From positions 1 through 15,580 of the forward strand of contig CAMLRB010000073.1 in assembly GCA_946482295.1 (NCBI GenBank): a DNA stretch of 15,580 bases, in the 5' to 3' direction. The notes beneath the pieces are model-generated. The model made no database searches. It was not told where the DNA came from and saw only the letters and a program-made list of their open reading frames with translations. Position numbers and translations under genes: made by a program. The DNA is from an uncultured Bacteriovorax sp. (lineage in GTDB: Bacteria; Bdellovibrionota; Bacteriovoracia; Bacteriovoracales; Bacteriovoracaceae). Position 1 is the first letter of the stretch, and the number at the start of each line of letters is the position of its first letter. Positions 1 to 6,627 of this stretch are shown one piece after another.

Positions 1-186
1 TAAACGAAGACCTGCTCCAAATCCGTTAAGATCAGTTTCATCATTACTAAAAGGTGCAGGAAAGTTAAGATCCCCTTCTCCTTTTTCATATGTCACCATT
101 GGTTCGAGAAAAACTCCGCCTTTATCAGCAAAACATAGACTCGGAACTAAAAGGAGCGACATCGCTCCAACTAAAATTTTCTTCAT
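1..186 (-). CDS. Exported, probably outer-membrane beta-barrel protein (partial, 3' end outside window)
   Basis: Only the first 62 codons are present; the frame stays open to the left edge. The N-terminus is a clear Sec signal peptide: K2-K3, a hydrophobic core at about 4-18, and a probable cleavage after CFA at 18-20. The mature part begins DKGGVFLEPMVTYEKGEGD. Alternating aromatic/aliphatic and polar residues with Gly-rich turns resemble the first strands of small outer-membrane beta-barrels (OmpW or porin-like), but too little is visible to name a family. The start is supported by GGAG eight bases upstream. It lies 14 bp downstream of the small exported protein at 201-500, so the two are probably co-transcribed. 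Confidence 0.7.
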   Translation of the reverse strand, partial: MKKILVGAMSLLLVPSLCFADKGGVFLEPMVTYEKGEGDLNFPAPFSNDETDLNGFGAGLRL

Positions 187-200
187 AAACATCTCCTTCG

Positions 201-500
201 TTAATCAACAGCATCTTCAACTTTATCAGCACCTGATTTAATTGCATTACTTGCTCTCTTTGCAGCACATTCCATCTTTCCATTAATATATCGACACGAT
301 TTATTTTCAATATTGCGCTTTGCTTTTTTTAGAGATCTTTTGTTGTCATTCATGTTCTCTGTAAGTCTTTCTTTTGTTTCTGTTGAAGCAGGATTTCTAA
401 TTTTAGATTCTCCAGAATAGACAATGTTCATTCTGAAAATATTAAGGAGTAAAGCAAACATAAAGATGAGAAGAAATTTCGCTTGTAGCGATTTTAACAT
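201..500 (-). CDS. Small exported/membrane-anchored protein with a Cys pair, unknown function
   Basis: A 99-residue protein. Residues 8-22 form a hydrophobic segment (signal peptide or membrane anchor), followed by a polar, Lys/Glu-rich region that is probably helical. Two cysteines nine residues apart, C69 and C78 in SCRYINGKMEC, could form a disulfide in the periplasm. The C-terminus ends in an acidic helix, GADKVEDAVD. AGGAG lies six bases before the ATG. It is the first gene of a probable two-gene unit with the barrel-like protein at 1-186, and a sigma-54-like element lies at 576-591. I do not recognise a named family. Confidence 0.7.
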   Translation of the reverse strand: MLKSLQAKFLLIFMFALLLNIFRMNIVYSGESKIRNPASTETKERLTENMNDNKRSLKKAKRNIENKSCRYINGKMECAAKRASNAIKSGADKVEDAVD

Positions 501-575
501 GTGGATCTCCTAGTTTATTTATCTGCATTAACGATGATTGCAGAAGATTCATTCATGACTCTATTGCTAAAAAAT

Positions 576-591
576 TGCAGAATCGATGCCG
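576..591 (-). promoter_or_regulatory. Candidate sigma-54 (-24/-12) promoter for 201-500
   Basis: On the minus strand the site reads CGGCATCGATTCTGCA. GG and GC are separated by ten bases as sigma-54 requires. It differs from the consensus TGGCAC-N5-TTGCW at three positions, none of them in the GG or GC. It points at the gene starting at 500, giving a leader of about 65 bases. This is one of the weaker matches of the series in this window. Confidence 0.5.
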
Positions 592-735
592 TCCTTTCAA
601 CACATTCCTCTGTGATGTTTTAGCTAACATAACTCTCTGCTGTGGTTGCAATATTCCCCAATTTTTTTAGAGACACGAATTGATTCAAGACATTAAGAAG
701 TTATTTTTAATCTGTTTTAGTCAGTCGGACTTCAC

Positions 736-751
736 TGGCACAACTTTTGGA
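736..751 (+). promoter_or_regulatory. Candidate sigma-54 promoter for 799-1296 (imperfect -12)
   Basis: The site reads TGGCACAACTTTTGGA. The -24 half TGGCAC is perfect and the spacing is right, but the -12 half has TTGG instead of TTGC, a change at a highly conserved base. It lies 48 bp before the start codon, divergent from the candidate at 576-591. Its position fits the pattern of the other genes here. On its own it would be marginal. Confidence 0.5.
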
Positions 752-798
752 ATAAGCCGATTTTAGGTAATGAAGAAGTCTTTTTTTAAGGAGGAAAA

Positions 799-1296
799 AT
801 GAACACACAAATTGCCAAAGGTGCAATGAATGAACTTAAAGGTGAACTCAAACAAACCTGGGCGAAACTCACGGATGATGACATCAATTATCTCGATGGA
901 AATGTTGATGAAATAATCGGTAAAGTTCAACGCGCTTATGGTTTTACTCGAGAGCGTGCACAAGAAGAATTTAATCGTTTTAAAAAATCACATGCAAATT
1001 ATTTTCGCGATGAACGCGAGATGAATACCAAGGAGTCAAAGATGGCAACTTCATTTAATAGTTCGGTAAATTCACCTTCAATGAGCAATATTAAAAACCG
1101 TACTTCTCAATTTGTTTCAGACATTAGCGATAGTGAATACATGGAACCAAGCGAGTACATGAATAAGGTAAGAGAATACGGATCAGTTGCGATGGAAAAG
1201 AGCACTGAGTTTGTAAAAAGATATCCGGGTTATACAATCCTGGGGGCAGCTGGAGTTGGTTTTCTTTTAGGAGCATGGCTTTCAAGAAGAAACTAA
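799..1296 (+). CDS. CsbD-like domain fused to a DUF883/ElaB/YqjD-type membrane-anchored C-terminus
   Basis: A 165-residue protein with two recognisable parts. Residues about 7-63 (MNELKGELKQTWAKLTDDD and the following YLDGNVDEIIGKVQRAYG) match the CsbD-like small stress-protein fold. After a Ser/Asn-rich linker (about 80-118) and a short helix, the end at 143-165 (YPGYTILGAAGVGFLLGAWL, then Ser and RR) is the Gly-rich hydrophobic tail typical of the DUF883 ElaB/YqjD proteins, which anchor in the inner membrane. The strong site TAAGGAGG lies five bases before the ATG. The next gene resembles YqjE, echoing the enterobacterial yqjD-yqjE order. CsbD proteins are stress-induced but their biochemical role is unknown; a membrane-tethered CsbD is an unusual architecture. 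Confidence 0.85.
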   Translation: MNTQIAKGAMNELKGELKQTWAKLTDDDINYLDGNVDEIIGKVQRAYGFTRERAQEEFNRFKKSHANYFRDEREMNTKESKMATSFNSSVNSPSMSNIKNRTSQFVSDISDSEYMEPSEYMNKVREYGSVAMEKSTEFVKRYPGYTILGAAGVGFLLGAWLSRRN

Positions 1297-1323
1297 GACC
1301 ATAATTAGAGAAGTTATTATACT

Positions 1324-1347
1324 TGGGCCTATTGTGTAATAGGCCCA
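1324..1347 (+). terminator. 10-bp perfect hairpin between the YqjD-like and YqjE-like genes
   Basis: TGGGCCTATT pairs perfectly with AATAGGCCCA around a GTGT loop. The following tract (GCTTTGTTT) has few uridines, so this is a weak intrinsic terminator at best. It ends only ten bases before the GGAGG ribosome site of the next gene. An attenuator or an mRNA-stabilising/processing hairpin that sets the ratio of the two proteins is equally possible. Confidence 0.55.
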
Positions 1348-1365
1348 GCTTTGTTTGGAGGTCCG

Positions 1366-1884
1366 ATGAAATGGCTATTGATAATCTTCTCTCTTTTATT
1401 TAGACCGTTTTCACGATCATCTTCTGGTGAGCATACAAGTCTTGCTGCCGAGATGAAGCAATTTTTCGTTGATAACGGAAAAAAGGTTCTGCTCGCAATG
1501 ACACTTTCCTCTCTTGTTTCTTCAATTTTTGTCGCTGGTCTTGTTATCTCGATTATCACATTGAGTGCGCAGTATGATCAAAGTGGAAGCTTTGGGTTAT
1601 CGGCCATGATTCTTGGTGGATTAGGAATGATGGCCCTTTCTCTGCTGATTGGTTGGATTGCATTCTCACCTGGTCGTGAATCACGTGCAGAAGCTAGAGA
1701 AAATGAAATGCAATCACGTCATACTAGTGGAAATAACATCAGTGATGCTCTTGTTTTACTCATTCAAGATTTTGTTAAGGAAAGAGAGTTCAATCGATTA
1801 AAACAAAATAGCATGACTCCTGAAGAGGCCTATTTGGGTGGTAATCGTGCACCGACAGAAGAAGAAAGACTGACTCGACAATAA
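1366..1884 (+). CDS. YqjE-like / phage-holin-superfamily inner membrane protein
   Basis: A 172-residue protein. The ATG is chosen because GGAGG lies five bases upstream; the in-frame TTG at 1351 would place the ribosome site inside the gene. A hydrophobic N-terminus (3-12) and an amphipathic region (about 24-40) precede two transmembrane segments at about 41-66 and 78-101. A charged cytoplasmic tail follows, ending in PTEEERLTRQ. The amphipathic stretch plus a two-helix hairpin matches the YqjE/DUF1469 holin-superfamily-III layout. It follows the CsbD/YqjD-like gene by 69 bp and probably shares its transcript through the hairpin at 1324-1347. The family assignment rests on topology and gene order, not on a catalytic motif. 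Confidence 0.65.
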   Translation: MKWLLIIFSLLFRPFSRSSSGEHTSLAAEMKQFFVDNGKKVLLAMTLSSLVSSIFVAGLVISIITLSAQYDQSGSFGLSAMILGGLGMMALSLLIGWIAFSPGRESRAEARENEMQSRHTSGNNISDALVLLIQDFVKEREFNRLKQNSMTPEEAYLGGNRAPTEEERLTRQ

Positions 1885-1918
1885 AAAAATGCAACCCTAG
1901 GGTTGCATTTTATTTTTT
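1885..1918. terminator. Bidirectional intrinsic terminator
   Basis: ATGCAACC and GGTTGCAT pair around a CTAG centre. The stem is flanked by an A-run on the left and a T-rich run on the right. It lies between the convergent genes ending at 1884 and 1927 and can terminate both. Confidence 0.85.
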
Positions 1919-1926
1919 ATAATATT

Positions 1927-2199
1927 CTAAATTTTAATGAGTCGCGATTTAAGCATCTCGCGTTTTAAAATGGCCTGAGTCTCAAGCCACCCCTTGACCA
2001 GATCGTACCCCTTAGTCACATTGAGCATAAGTTTATAATAATCTTTTTGAATAACTTTAAATTGTCTTTTAATGGCATCTTCTCGTCCCTCAAGAGAAGT
2101 CTCTGGCGCATGTTCTTCACTCACATGTGGATGTGCAACTGTATGAAGTAATTTTTTTTGTCGCGCATTTTTTTTTGGTATTGTCTTTTTAATTGGCAT
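1927..2199 (-). CDS. Small basic protein, unknown function
   Basis: A 90-residue protein with no signal peptide or membrane segment. The first 16 residues are Lys/Arg-rich (KKTIPKKNARQKK) and are followed by a His-rich stretch (HTVAHPHVSEEHAPE). The rest is probably helical, with paired aromatics in IQKDYYKLML and KGYDLVKGWLETQ. The basic N-terminus could bind nucleic acid or membrane lipid, but no known family is recognised. The start is firm: GGAGGAG lies about five bases upstream. A sigma-54-like element 43 bp upstream (2242-2257) places it in the same putative regulon as its divergent neighbour, the CsbD-like gene at 2458. Confidence 0.7.
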   Translation of the reverse strand: MPIKKTIPKKNARQKKLLHTVAHPHVSEEHAPETSLEGREDAIKRQFKVIQKDYYKLMLNVTKGYDLVKGWLETQAILKREMLKSRLIKI

Positions 2200-2241
2200 A
2201 ACACTCCTCCTTCGCCCATGCTATTTTTCCCTCTTCATTAG

Positions 2242-2257
2242 AGCAAAACCCATGCCC
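2242..2257 (-). promoter_or_regulatory. Candidate sigma-54 promoter for 1927-2199
   Basis: On the minus strand the site reads GGGCATGGGTTTTGCT. The -12 half TTGCT is perfect, GG-N10-GC spacing is exact, and two -24 half positions deviate (first base, and C to T). It is 43 bp from the start codon and divergent from the element at 2387-2402. Confidence 0.65.
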
Positions 2258-2296
2258 AAGCAACTTATTCAATTATAATCAGAGCTTTCACAAATC

Positions 2297-2308
2297 AGAC
2301 AAATGTCT
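2297..2308. promoter_or_regulatory. Dyad AGACA-AA-TGTCT between two divergent sigma-54-like promoters
   Basis: AGACAAATGTCT is an inverted repeat with 5-base arms. It lies 40 bp upstream of the minus promoter (2242-2257) and 79 bp upstream of the plus promoter (2387-2402), where an enhancer-binding activator could act on both. A related GAC-AAAA-GTC occurs at 8183-8192 between the other divergent pair. Candidate upstream activator site only. Confidence 0.3.
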
Positions 2309-2386
2309 ACAGTCATTCGAGGTAATTCGCCCACTAATGCAGAAGCTCATCCCCTACAAGTTGTTAAAAAATTTTGAAGACCCTAT

Positions 2387-2402
2387 TGGCATATCTACTG
2401 CA
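2387..2402 (+). promoter_or_regulatory. Candidate sigma-54 promoter for the CsbD-like gene at 2458
   Basis: TGGCATATCTACTGCA has exact GG-N10-GC spacing and only two deviations from the consensus (C to T in the -24 half, T to C in the -12 half). The predicted transcription start is near 2413, leaving a leader of about 45 bases. Confidence 0.7.
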
Positions 2403-2457
2403 ATTCATCTTCGCGTGTAGCGTGTAGATGTCATGTTAAAACAAGGAAAAGGGAACA

Positions 2458-3063
2458 ATGCTAAATTGGCCGAAAGTGAAATCACAAGTTTTAAAGAAGT
2501 GGAATAAGCTTCATGATTCCGATGTTGAACAAACAAAGGGTAATCGTGAGCAACTAAAAAAACTTGTGCACGATCACTATAAGGACACATCACGCTTTGA
2601 TGCTGAATACAAGGCCATTTGTGAAAACTGTTCACAACCTTCAGCTGAATCAACTGCAACGAAACCTTATCGATCACCTAACATGACGGATGGCTGGAAA
2701 AAAGGATCTGGTATGGATGTTGGTTCACAATCTGGATCAAATACCGTGACAGAAGGTTCAGACAATCCGGGAACTGATTCAACTTGGGGCTACAATGGTG
2801 TGGACACAAATTCAGAATCAAGTGACATTCATCCAGGTGGCCAAGTGAATACAAAAGAATTTATGCAATCAAATGAACCCATTATATCTGACCGTTCCTA
2901 TAGTGAAGCTCCCGATGAATTCAGTCCTATTCAAAATCCACGCAGTCATGCATCGGATATCCCCTTAGGAGGAGGCCTGTCTTCCTCTGCAAAAAATTCT
3001 TCAGCACATAATGCTGTCTTCAATTCATTCGAGGATCATTCTAGGAGCACTAAGAAGCTGTAA
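2458..3063 (+). CDS. CsbD-like protein with long low-complexity hydrophilic tail
   Basis: A 201-residue protein. Residues about 4-50 (WPKVKSQVLKKWNKLHDSD, then EQTKGNREQLKKLVHDHY) match the CsbD-like domain: the W..LK..V..KW.KL.D.D pattern followed by a G.R..L helix. From about residue 60 the sequence is a polar Ser/Asn/Gly/Asp/Pro-rich tail of about 140 residues, with no hydrophobic segment and a basic end (RSTKKL). This looks intrinsically disordered, as in desiccation or stress-protection proteins, but that is inference. There are two cysteines, CENC at 55-58. The ribosome site AAGGGA lies a few bases before the ATG. It has its own sigma-54-like promoter and a strong terminator, so it is monocistronic. 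Confidence 0.8.
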   Translation: MLNWPKVKSQVLKKWNKLHDSDVEQTKGNREQLKKLVHDHYKDTSRFDAEYKAICENCSQPSAESTATKPYRSPNMTDGWKKGSGMDVGSQSGSNTVTEGSDNPGTDSTWGYNGVDTNSESSDIHPGGQVNTKEFMQSNEPIISDRSYSEAPDEFSPIQNPRSHASDIPLGGGLSSSAKNSSAHNAVFNSFEDHSRSTKKL

Positions 3064-3093
3064 GTTTCCTCGACGAAATTCACAGTCTTGTTG

Positions 3094-3126
3094 AAGCACC
3101 ACCCTAGCGGTGGTGCTTTAATTTTT
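3094..3126 (+). terminator. Intrinsic terminator of 2458-3063
   Basis: AAGCACCACC pairs with GGTGGTGCTT around a five-base loop, followed by TTAATTTTT. It lies 30 bp after the stop codon. Confidence 0.9.
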
Positions 3127-3183
3127 GGGGTAAAATTCCAATCTTGTTTAAGTAGATATTAAGCTCTTGCTGGTTAATGTCAC

Positions 3184-3199
3184 TGGCCCGAGCTTTGCT
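3184..3199 (+). promoter_or_regulatory. Candidate sigma-54 promoter for the hemerythrin-like gene
   Basis: TGGCCCGAGCTTTGCT has a perfect TTGCT -12 half, exact GG-N10-GC spacing and one deviation in the -24 half. It lies 34 bp before the ATG at 3233. It is inside the longer open frame that begins with TTG at 3167, so that upstream start cannot be used from this promoter. Confidence 0.75.
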
Positions 3200-3232
3200 C
3201 TTTTAAAGAGTAAAGTATGGCCGGAGGTTAAA

Positions 3233-3829
3233 ATGACAGGCACACCTATAGTAGACGATAAATTTAACATCGTTGACATTCTTTTGATGGATCATCGTTA
3301 CCTCAAAAAATGTATTGAAGTGTTAAAAGATGAAGATGAAAGTGAAGACGAAAAACTTTTTTTTGGAAAAAGCTTTTTGGATACTTTAAAGAAACATTCA
3401 CTCGCTGAAAAACAATCTGTATATAGTCCTCTTTTGGAAATGAAAGATATACATTCAATCATTTTAGAATGTCAGATTGAGCATGGTATTGTGGATGCAA
3501 AAGTCGAATGGTTAATTCCTAAATTAAATTCTGAAAATAAAATTTCGGATGAGACAGAAGCCGAGCTTAAAGTGCTCGCTGAATTGGTCGAACATCATTT
3601 AAAAGAAGAAGAACATGAGATGATCCCGAAGATCGAAAAAAACTTGGACAGTGAGATTCTGAATGAAATTGGATTTCAATTTTTTAAATTAAGAGGATTT
3701 ACTACCAAAGATCTCGAGGACTATCCAGATCTCCAGGAAGAGGTCACAAAATGGAGTCATGGCCACGAGGCCGTCTCAAGTCAGTATTTGAATAAAGTTC
3801 ACCAATATGTAAATGAGATGACTCATTAG
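3233..3829 (+). CDS. Hemerythrin-like HHE-domain protein
   Basis: A 198-residue soluble protein. The ATG is preferred over the in-frame TTG at 3167 because GGAGG lies six bases upstream and the sigma-54-like promoter at 3184-3199 lies between the two. The sequence reads as a four-helix bundle with spaced metal ligands typical of HHE/hemerythrin-like proteins: H21 in LMDHRYL, H55 and E59 in KKHSLAEKQ, H84 in CQIEHG, and H121/H122, E126 and H128 in VEHHLKEEEHEMIPKI. Such proteins bind a non-haem di-iron centre and act in O2, NO or oxidative-stress handling; which of these applies cannot be told. A strong terminator follows. The DUF748-like gene lies 59 bp downstream and may be reached by read-through. 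Confidence 0.82.
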   Translation: MTGTPIVDDKFNIVDILLMDHRYLKKCIEVLKDEDESEDEKLFFGKSFLDTLKKHSLAEKQSVYSPLLEMKDIHSIILECQIEHGIVDAKVEWLIPKLNSENKISDETEAELKVLAELVEHHLKEEEHEMIPKIEKNLDSEILNEIGFQFFKLRGFTTKDLEDYPDLQEEVTKWSHGHEAVSSQYLNKVHQYVNEMTH

Positions 3830-3845
3830 TATGATGGGTCCCATG

Positions 3846-3875
3846 AGCGGCTGCGTTTTTCGCGGCCGCTTTTTT
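3846..3875 (+). terminator. Intrinsic terminator after the hemerythrin-like gene
   Basis: A 10-bp stem (AGCGGCTGCG with CGCGGCCGCT, one G-T wobble) around a TTTTT loop is followed by a five-T run. It ends 13 bases before the next start codon and just before that gene's ribosome site. No separate promoter is visible for the downstream gene, so termination may be partial. Confidence 0.85.
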
Positions 3876-3888
3876 GTTCGAGGTCATC

Positions 3889-4992
3889 ATGCAAATAAAA
3901 GGTCGTAAAATTAAAAATAAATATATCGTTCTTCTCAGTATATTTGCACTTTTTTTGATTGGCCGAGCAACTCTTCCGTCCTACCTCTTGAAAAAAACTA
4001 ATGAATACCTCGGAAGCTTTTCACCTACGTATGCCATTCATTTAGATGATATGGATTTGAGTTTTCTTCGTGGGGCCTATGAATTTGAAGGCGTAAAAGG
4101 AACGTTAAAAGATAAATCGAAAAAAGAGTTTCTGAGCATCAAAGAAGTAGACGTCTCAATTGCATGGAGAGAAATACTTAAGGGACAAATCGTCACTGAC
4201 ATTATCGTTGATGATATCGATTTCGTTATCATCAAAGATATTAACAAACTTTCAACATCTAAAGAATCCCGCAACAAAACAAAAGATTATCTTTTTCCAT
4301 TAAAGATAGAAAAAGTTGAACTACGTCGTTCATCCATCACTCTTGATGAATACCAGGCGATTGATGGAAATGGAAAAATGCGCATTTCGAACATCAATGG
4401 GATTATAACTAATTTACGTCCTGAAAATGAGAGACCCCTTTCACGTTTTGATTTAACAGCAAACATACTCGATTCGAGTAAAATTAAAATTGATGGAAGT
4501 CTCAACCAACTCCAGAAACCACTTGCATGGACAGTTAATGGAGAAATGAATAAAGTTGATCTTCGCCAATTTAATCCTCTTTTATTAGCTAAACTTCCTC
4601 TCACATTTACAAAAGGAACAATGGATCTCTATGCTGAGGCCCAATCCAAAAATGGTGTTGTAAGAGGTTATATAAAACCCTTTTTGAATGATCTCGACAT
4701 TGTAAATAATGAAGGAGAAGATTTTAAAGGTTTAAAACATTTTGGAGTAGAGATCTTAACCGCATTAGGAAATGTCATTTTGAGAGATGAATCTAAAAAT
4801 CGAAGCGTGGCCACCAAAATAGATTTTACCTATGATAAAAAATTCGATGTAAACGTGGGTGAAGCTGTAAAGAAGGCGATTAAACATGGAACTGCTGATA
4901 AAGAAGATAAAGAAGAACAAAAAGATATCATTGAACGTGGAGTAGAAGGCCGTTATGGCGAAGTTGGAGGATCAGATGTCGAAGCCGAATAA
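3889..4992 (+). CDS. DUF748 / AsmA-like envelope protein
   Basis: A 367-residue protein. The ATG has GAGG five bases upstream; the in-frame TTG at 3874 lies at the end of the terminator and is rejected. It begins with a basic N-terminus and a single membrane segment at about 11-28, then LPSYLLKKTNEYLG and a long beta-rich periplasmic region with repeated amphipathic strands (DDMDLSFLRGAYEFEGVKG, and IVTDIIVDDIDFVIIKD). This is the start of the DUF748/AsmA-like group, relatives of which form beta-groove lipid-transport or outer-membrane-biogenesis proteins. It is short for the family, and the C-terminus (about 330-367) is very charged. It overlaps the lipoprotein gene at 4976 by 17 bp, so the two are translationally linked. 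Confidence 0.72.
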   Translation: MQIKGRKIKNKYIVLLSIFALFLIGRATLPSYLLKKTNEYLGSFSPTYAIHLDDMDLSFLRGAYEFEGVKGTLKDKSKKEFLSIKEVDVSIAWREILKGQIVTDIIVDDIDFVIIKDINKLSTSKESRNKTKDYLFPLKIEKVELRRSSITLDEYQAIDGNGKMRISNINGIITNLRPENERPLSRFDLTANILDSSKIKIDGSLNQLQKPLAWTVNGEMNKVDLRQFNPLLLAKLPLTFTKGTMDLYAEAQSKNGVVRGYIKPFLNDLDIVNNEGEDFKGLKHFGVEILTALGNVILRDESKNRSVATKIDFTYDKKFDVNVGEAVKKAIKHGTADKEDKEEQKDIIERGVEGRYGEVGGSDVEAE

Positions 4993-5113
4993 CTCTCTCA
5001 CTCTCTTGTTAACATTATTAGGTGTCATTGCTCTTTATGCATGTTCACCTGATTCACCGAGCAAACCTGGTCCCGGACCAAAACCACCGATCGTCACGGA
5101 AGGAAAGAACTAA
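4976..5113 (+). CDS. Small lipoprotein with Pro-rich tail
   Basis: A 45-residue protein. It starts inside the 3' end of the preceding gene with GGAGG seven bases before the ATG. The N-terminus has a hydrophobic core (LTLLLTLLGVIAL) ending in LYA before C23, an acceptable lipobox. After cleavage the mature peptide would be 23 residues, rich in Pro and Gly (CSPDSPSKPGPGPKPP). Such peptides are common as orphan lipoproteins; no function can be assigned. It is probably made with the DUF748-like protein. Its stop overlaps the end of the convergent kinase gene by four bases, and no terminator separates them. Confidence 0.75.
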   Translation: MSKPNNSLTLLLTLLGVIALYACSPDSPSKPGPGPKPPIVTEGKN

Positions 5114-6609
5114 ATATAACGTTTCACCGTTTTGAGAAGTGTGTTTAAGTCAACTGGCTTCACTAATATATCAGTGTAGAGAGAAGAATCTGTCGATTTT
5201 TTAATATCCTCAGGGGCCGCTGAAATCATCACGACTGGACAACTGTGATTTTTTCGAGTGAGGAACTCATTACCTTTCATTTCTCCCATATGGAAATCAA
5301 GAACAATAAGATCAGGTGGGTAGAAAGTATGTTCGAGATCATTAAGTGCGAGTTCACCACTATCAAAAGCGAGTACGCGATATCCTTCTTTCTCTAGTGC
5401 CCAAGAGAGAACTTCGCGAAGATCGTGATCGTCATCAACGAGATAAACAGTTTTAATAATATCTTTTCGCTGAGAAAATTCGGGTGAGACCTTTTGTTCA
5501 GCCTCGTGAACGGCAGGAATTTTAAAACTAAAAGTCGCGCCTCTTCCTTCTGAGCTATTGGCCTCTATGAAACCACCGTGGGCCTCAACAATGGATTTAC
5601 AAATGAAAAGACCTAGACCATTTCCTGTTCCACCAGTCCAATATTTTTCGAAAATACTTGGAAGATCTTCCGGATGAATTCCAGGACCATTGTCACGGAT
5701 GGCAAAAACAGTCTCTCCCGATTCCTCTTCGCTCAGTTCGATAACAATTTCCCCTTCATGTGGTGTGAACTTCATTGCGTTGGAGAGGATATTGGAGAGA
5801 ACTTGATGGATGCGTTCTTTATCTAAATAAGTGCTCGCCTTTTTTTGAAAAACACTTTTTTTAATGGTGAGATTTTTTTCTTGAATGAGTGGTTTTAAAG
5901 AATCAAGAACATCATTAACAATAATCAATGGATTGTGATGACCTTTTCTAATAGTAAATGTTTCTCCAACGCTCTCTTCATATGGATTATTCTGTTCAAG
6001 AAGATCGGAGACTAAAACTTTCAGTCGATCAACTGTTCTTAGTATTCGCTGTGATTGAGAACGAAGATCCCGCATAACTTCAGGCCCAGGATCTTTTTGT
6101 GAAAGCAGATCTAACAATTGAGCATCTAACTGAATGGCCGCTAGTGGATTTTTAATATCATGATAAACAATAGCAAGCATTTCTTCTTTGGCCGCCATGG
6201 CCCTTTTGGCTATCGTTCTAGAGCGAGCCTCTTGTTCGTGAACAGCGAGTTCGCGAAGAGAACGCTTAACGACTGGCCCTAATCTTTCAAGGCGCGATTT
6301 ACTTACGAAATCTTGAACGCCGGCCTTCATCATTTCGACTACACTTTCTTCTCCAACGACACCAGCAACAACAATAAAAGGAAGATACTTGGACGTTTCT
6401 CGGACAAGCTGCAGGGCCTCTAGTGGACAAAAAGAAGCGAGGTCGTAATCTGTAATGACAACATTCCACTTCTCATCTTTTAGTGCAGTCTCTAGTTCTG
6501 CTTGTGTTGTAATTCGACGGGCAGAAACATCTCGAACACCACCTTTTTTAAGGTAGTGCAACAGGAGTTGATGATCTGATTCAGAGTCCTCTAAGTTTAA
6601 GAGCTTCAT
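5110..6609 (-). CDS. Hybrid histidine kinase, REC-HisKA-HATPase-REC
   Basis: A 499-residue soluble protein. The N-terminal receiver (1-120) carries acidic residues E7/D8, a likely phospho-acceptor D54 (VVITDYDL) and K104. The usual Ser/Thr of strand 4 is Ala82 (FIVVAG), so switching may be altered. The HisKA helix has H150 in YHDIKNPL. The ATPase domain shows the N box NILSNAMKF (273-281), DNGPGI (307-311) and GTGNGLGL (327-334). The C-terminal receiver (about 386-499) is canonical: DDD 392-394, D438, S463, K484. It starts 18 bp after the membrane kinase gene in the same operon and has no good ribosome site of its own, so translation may be coupled. The C-terminal receiver probably passes phosphate to the HPt protein at 8501-8776. 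Confidence 0.92.
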   Translation of the reverse strand: MKLLNLEDSESDHQLLLHYLKKGGVRDVSARRITTQAELETALKDEKWNVVITDYDLASFCPLEALQLVRETSKYLPFIVVAGVVGEESVVEMMKAGVQDFVSKSRLERLGPVVKRSLRELAVHEQEARSRTIAKRAMAAKEEMLAIVYHDIKNPLAAIQLDAQLLDLLSQKDPGPEVMRDLRSQSQRILRTVDRLKVLVSDLLEQNNPYEESVGETFTIRKGHHNPLIIVNDVLDSLKPLIQEKNLTIKKSVFQKKASTYLDKERIHQVLSNILSNAMKFTPHEGEIVIELSEEESGETVFAIRDNGPGIHPEDLPSIFEKYWTGGTGNGLGLFICKSIVEAHGGFIEANSSEGRGATFSFKIPAVHEAEQKVSPEFSQRKDIIKTVYLVDDDHDLREVLSWALEKEGYRVLAFDSGELALNDLEHTFYPPDLIVLDFHMGEMKGNEFLTRKNHSCPVVMISAAPEDIKKSTDSSLYTDILVKPVDLNTLLKTVKRYI

Positions 6610-6627
6610 TATTACGAATCGAATATC

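Noticed and set aside
1927..2199. Lys-rich small protein as a ribosomal or histone-like protein
   Set aside because: Length and the basic N-terminus fit loosely, but no conserved motif of such families is visible, so no function was assigned.
2303..2377. 24-codon frame beginning ATG TCT ACA between the divergent promoters
   Set aside because: No ribosome site, and it lies upstream of the sigma-54-like promoter at 2387-2402, so it would not be on that transcript.
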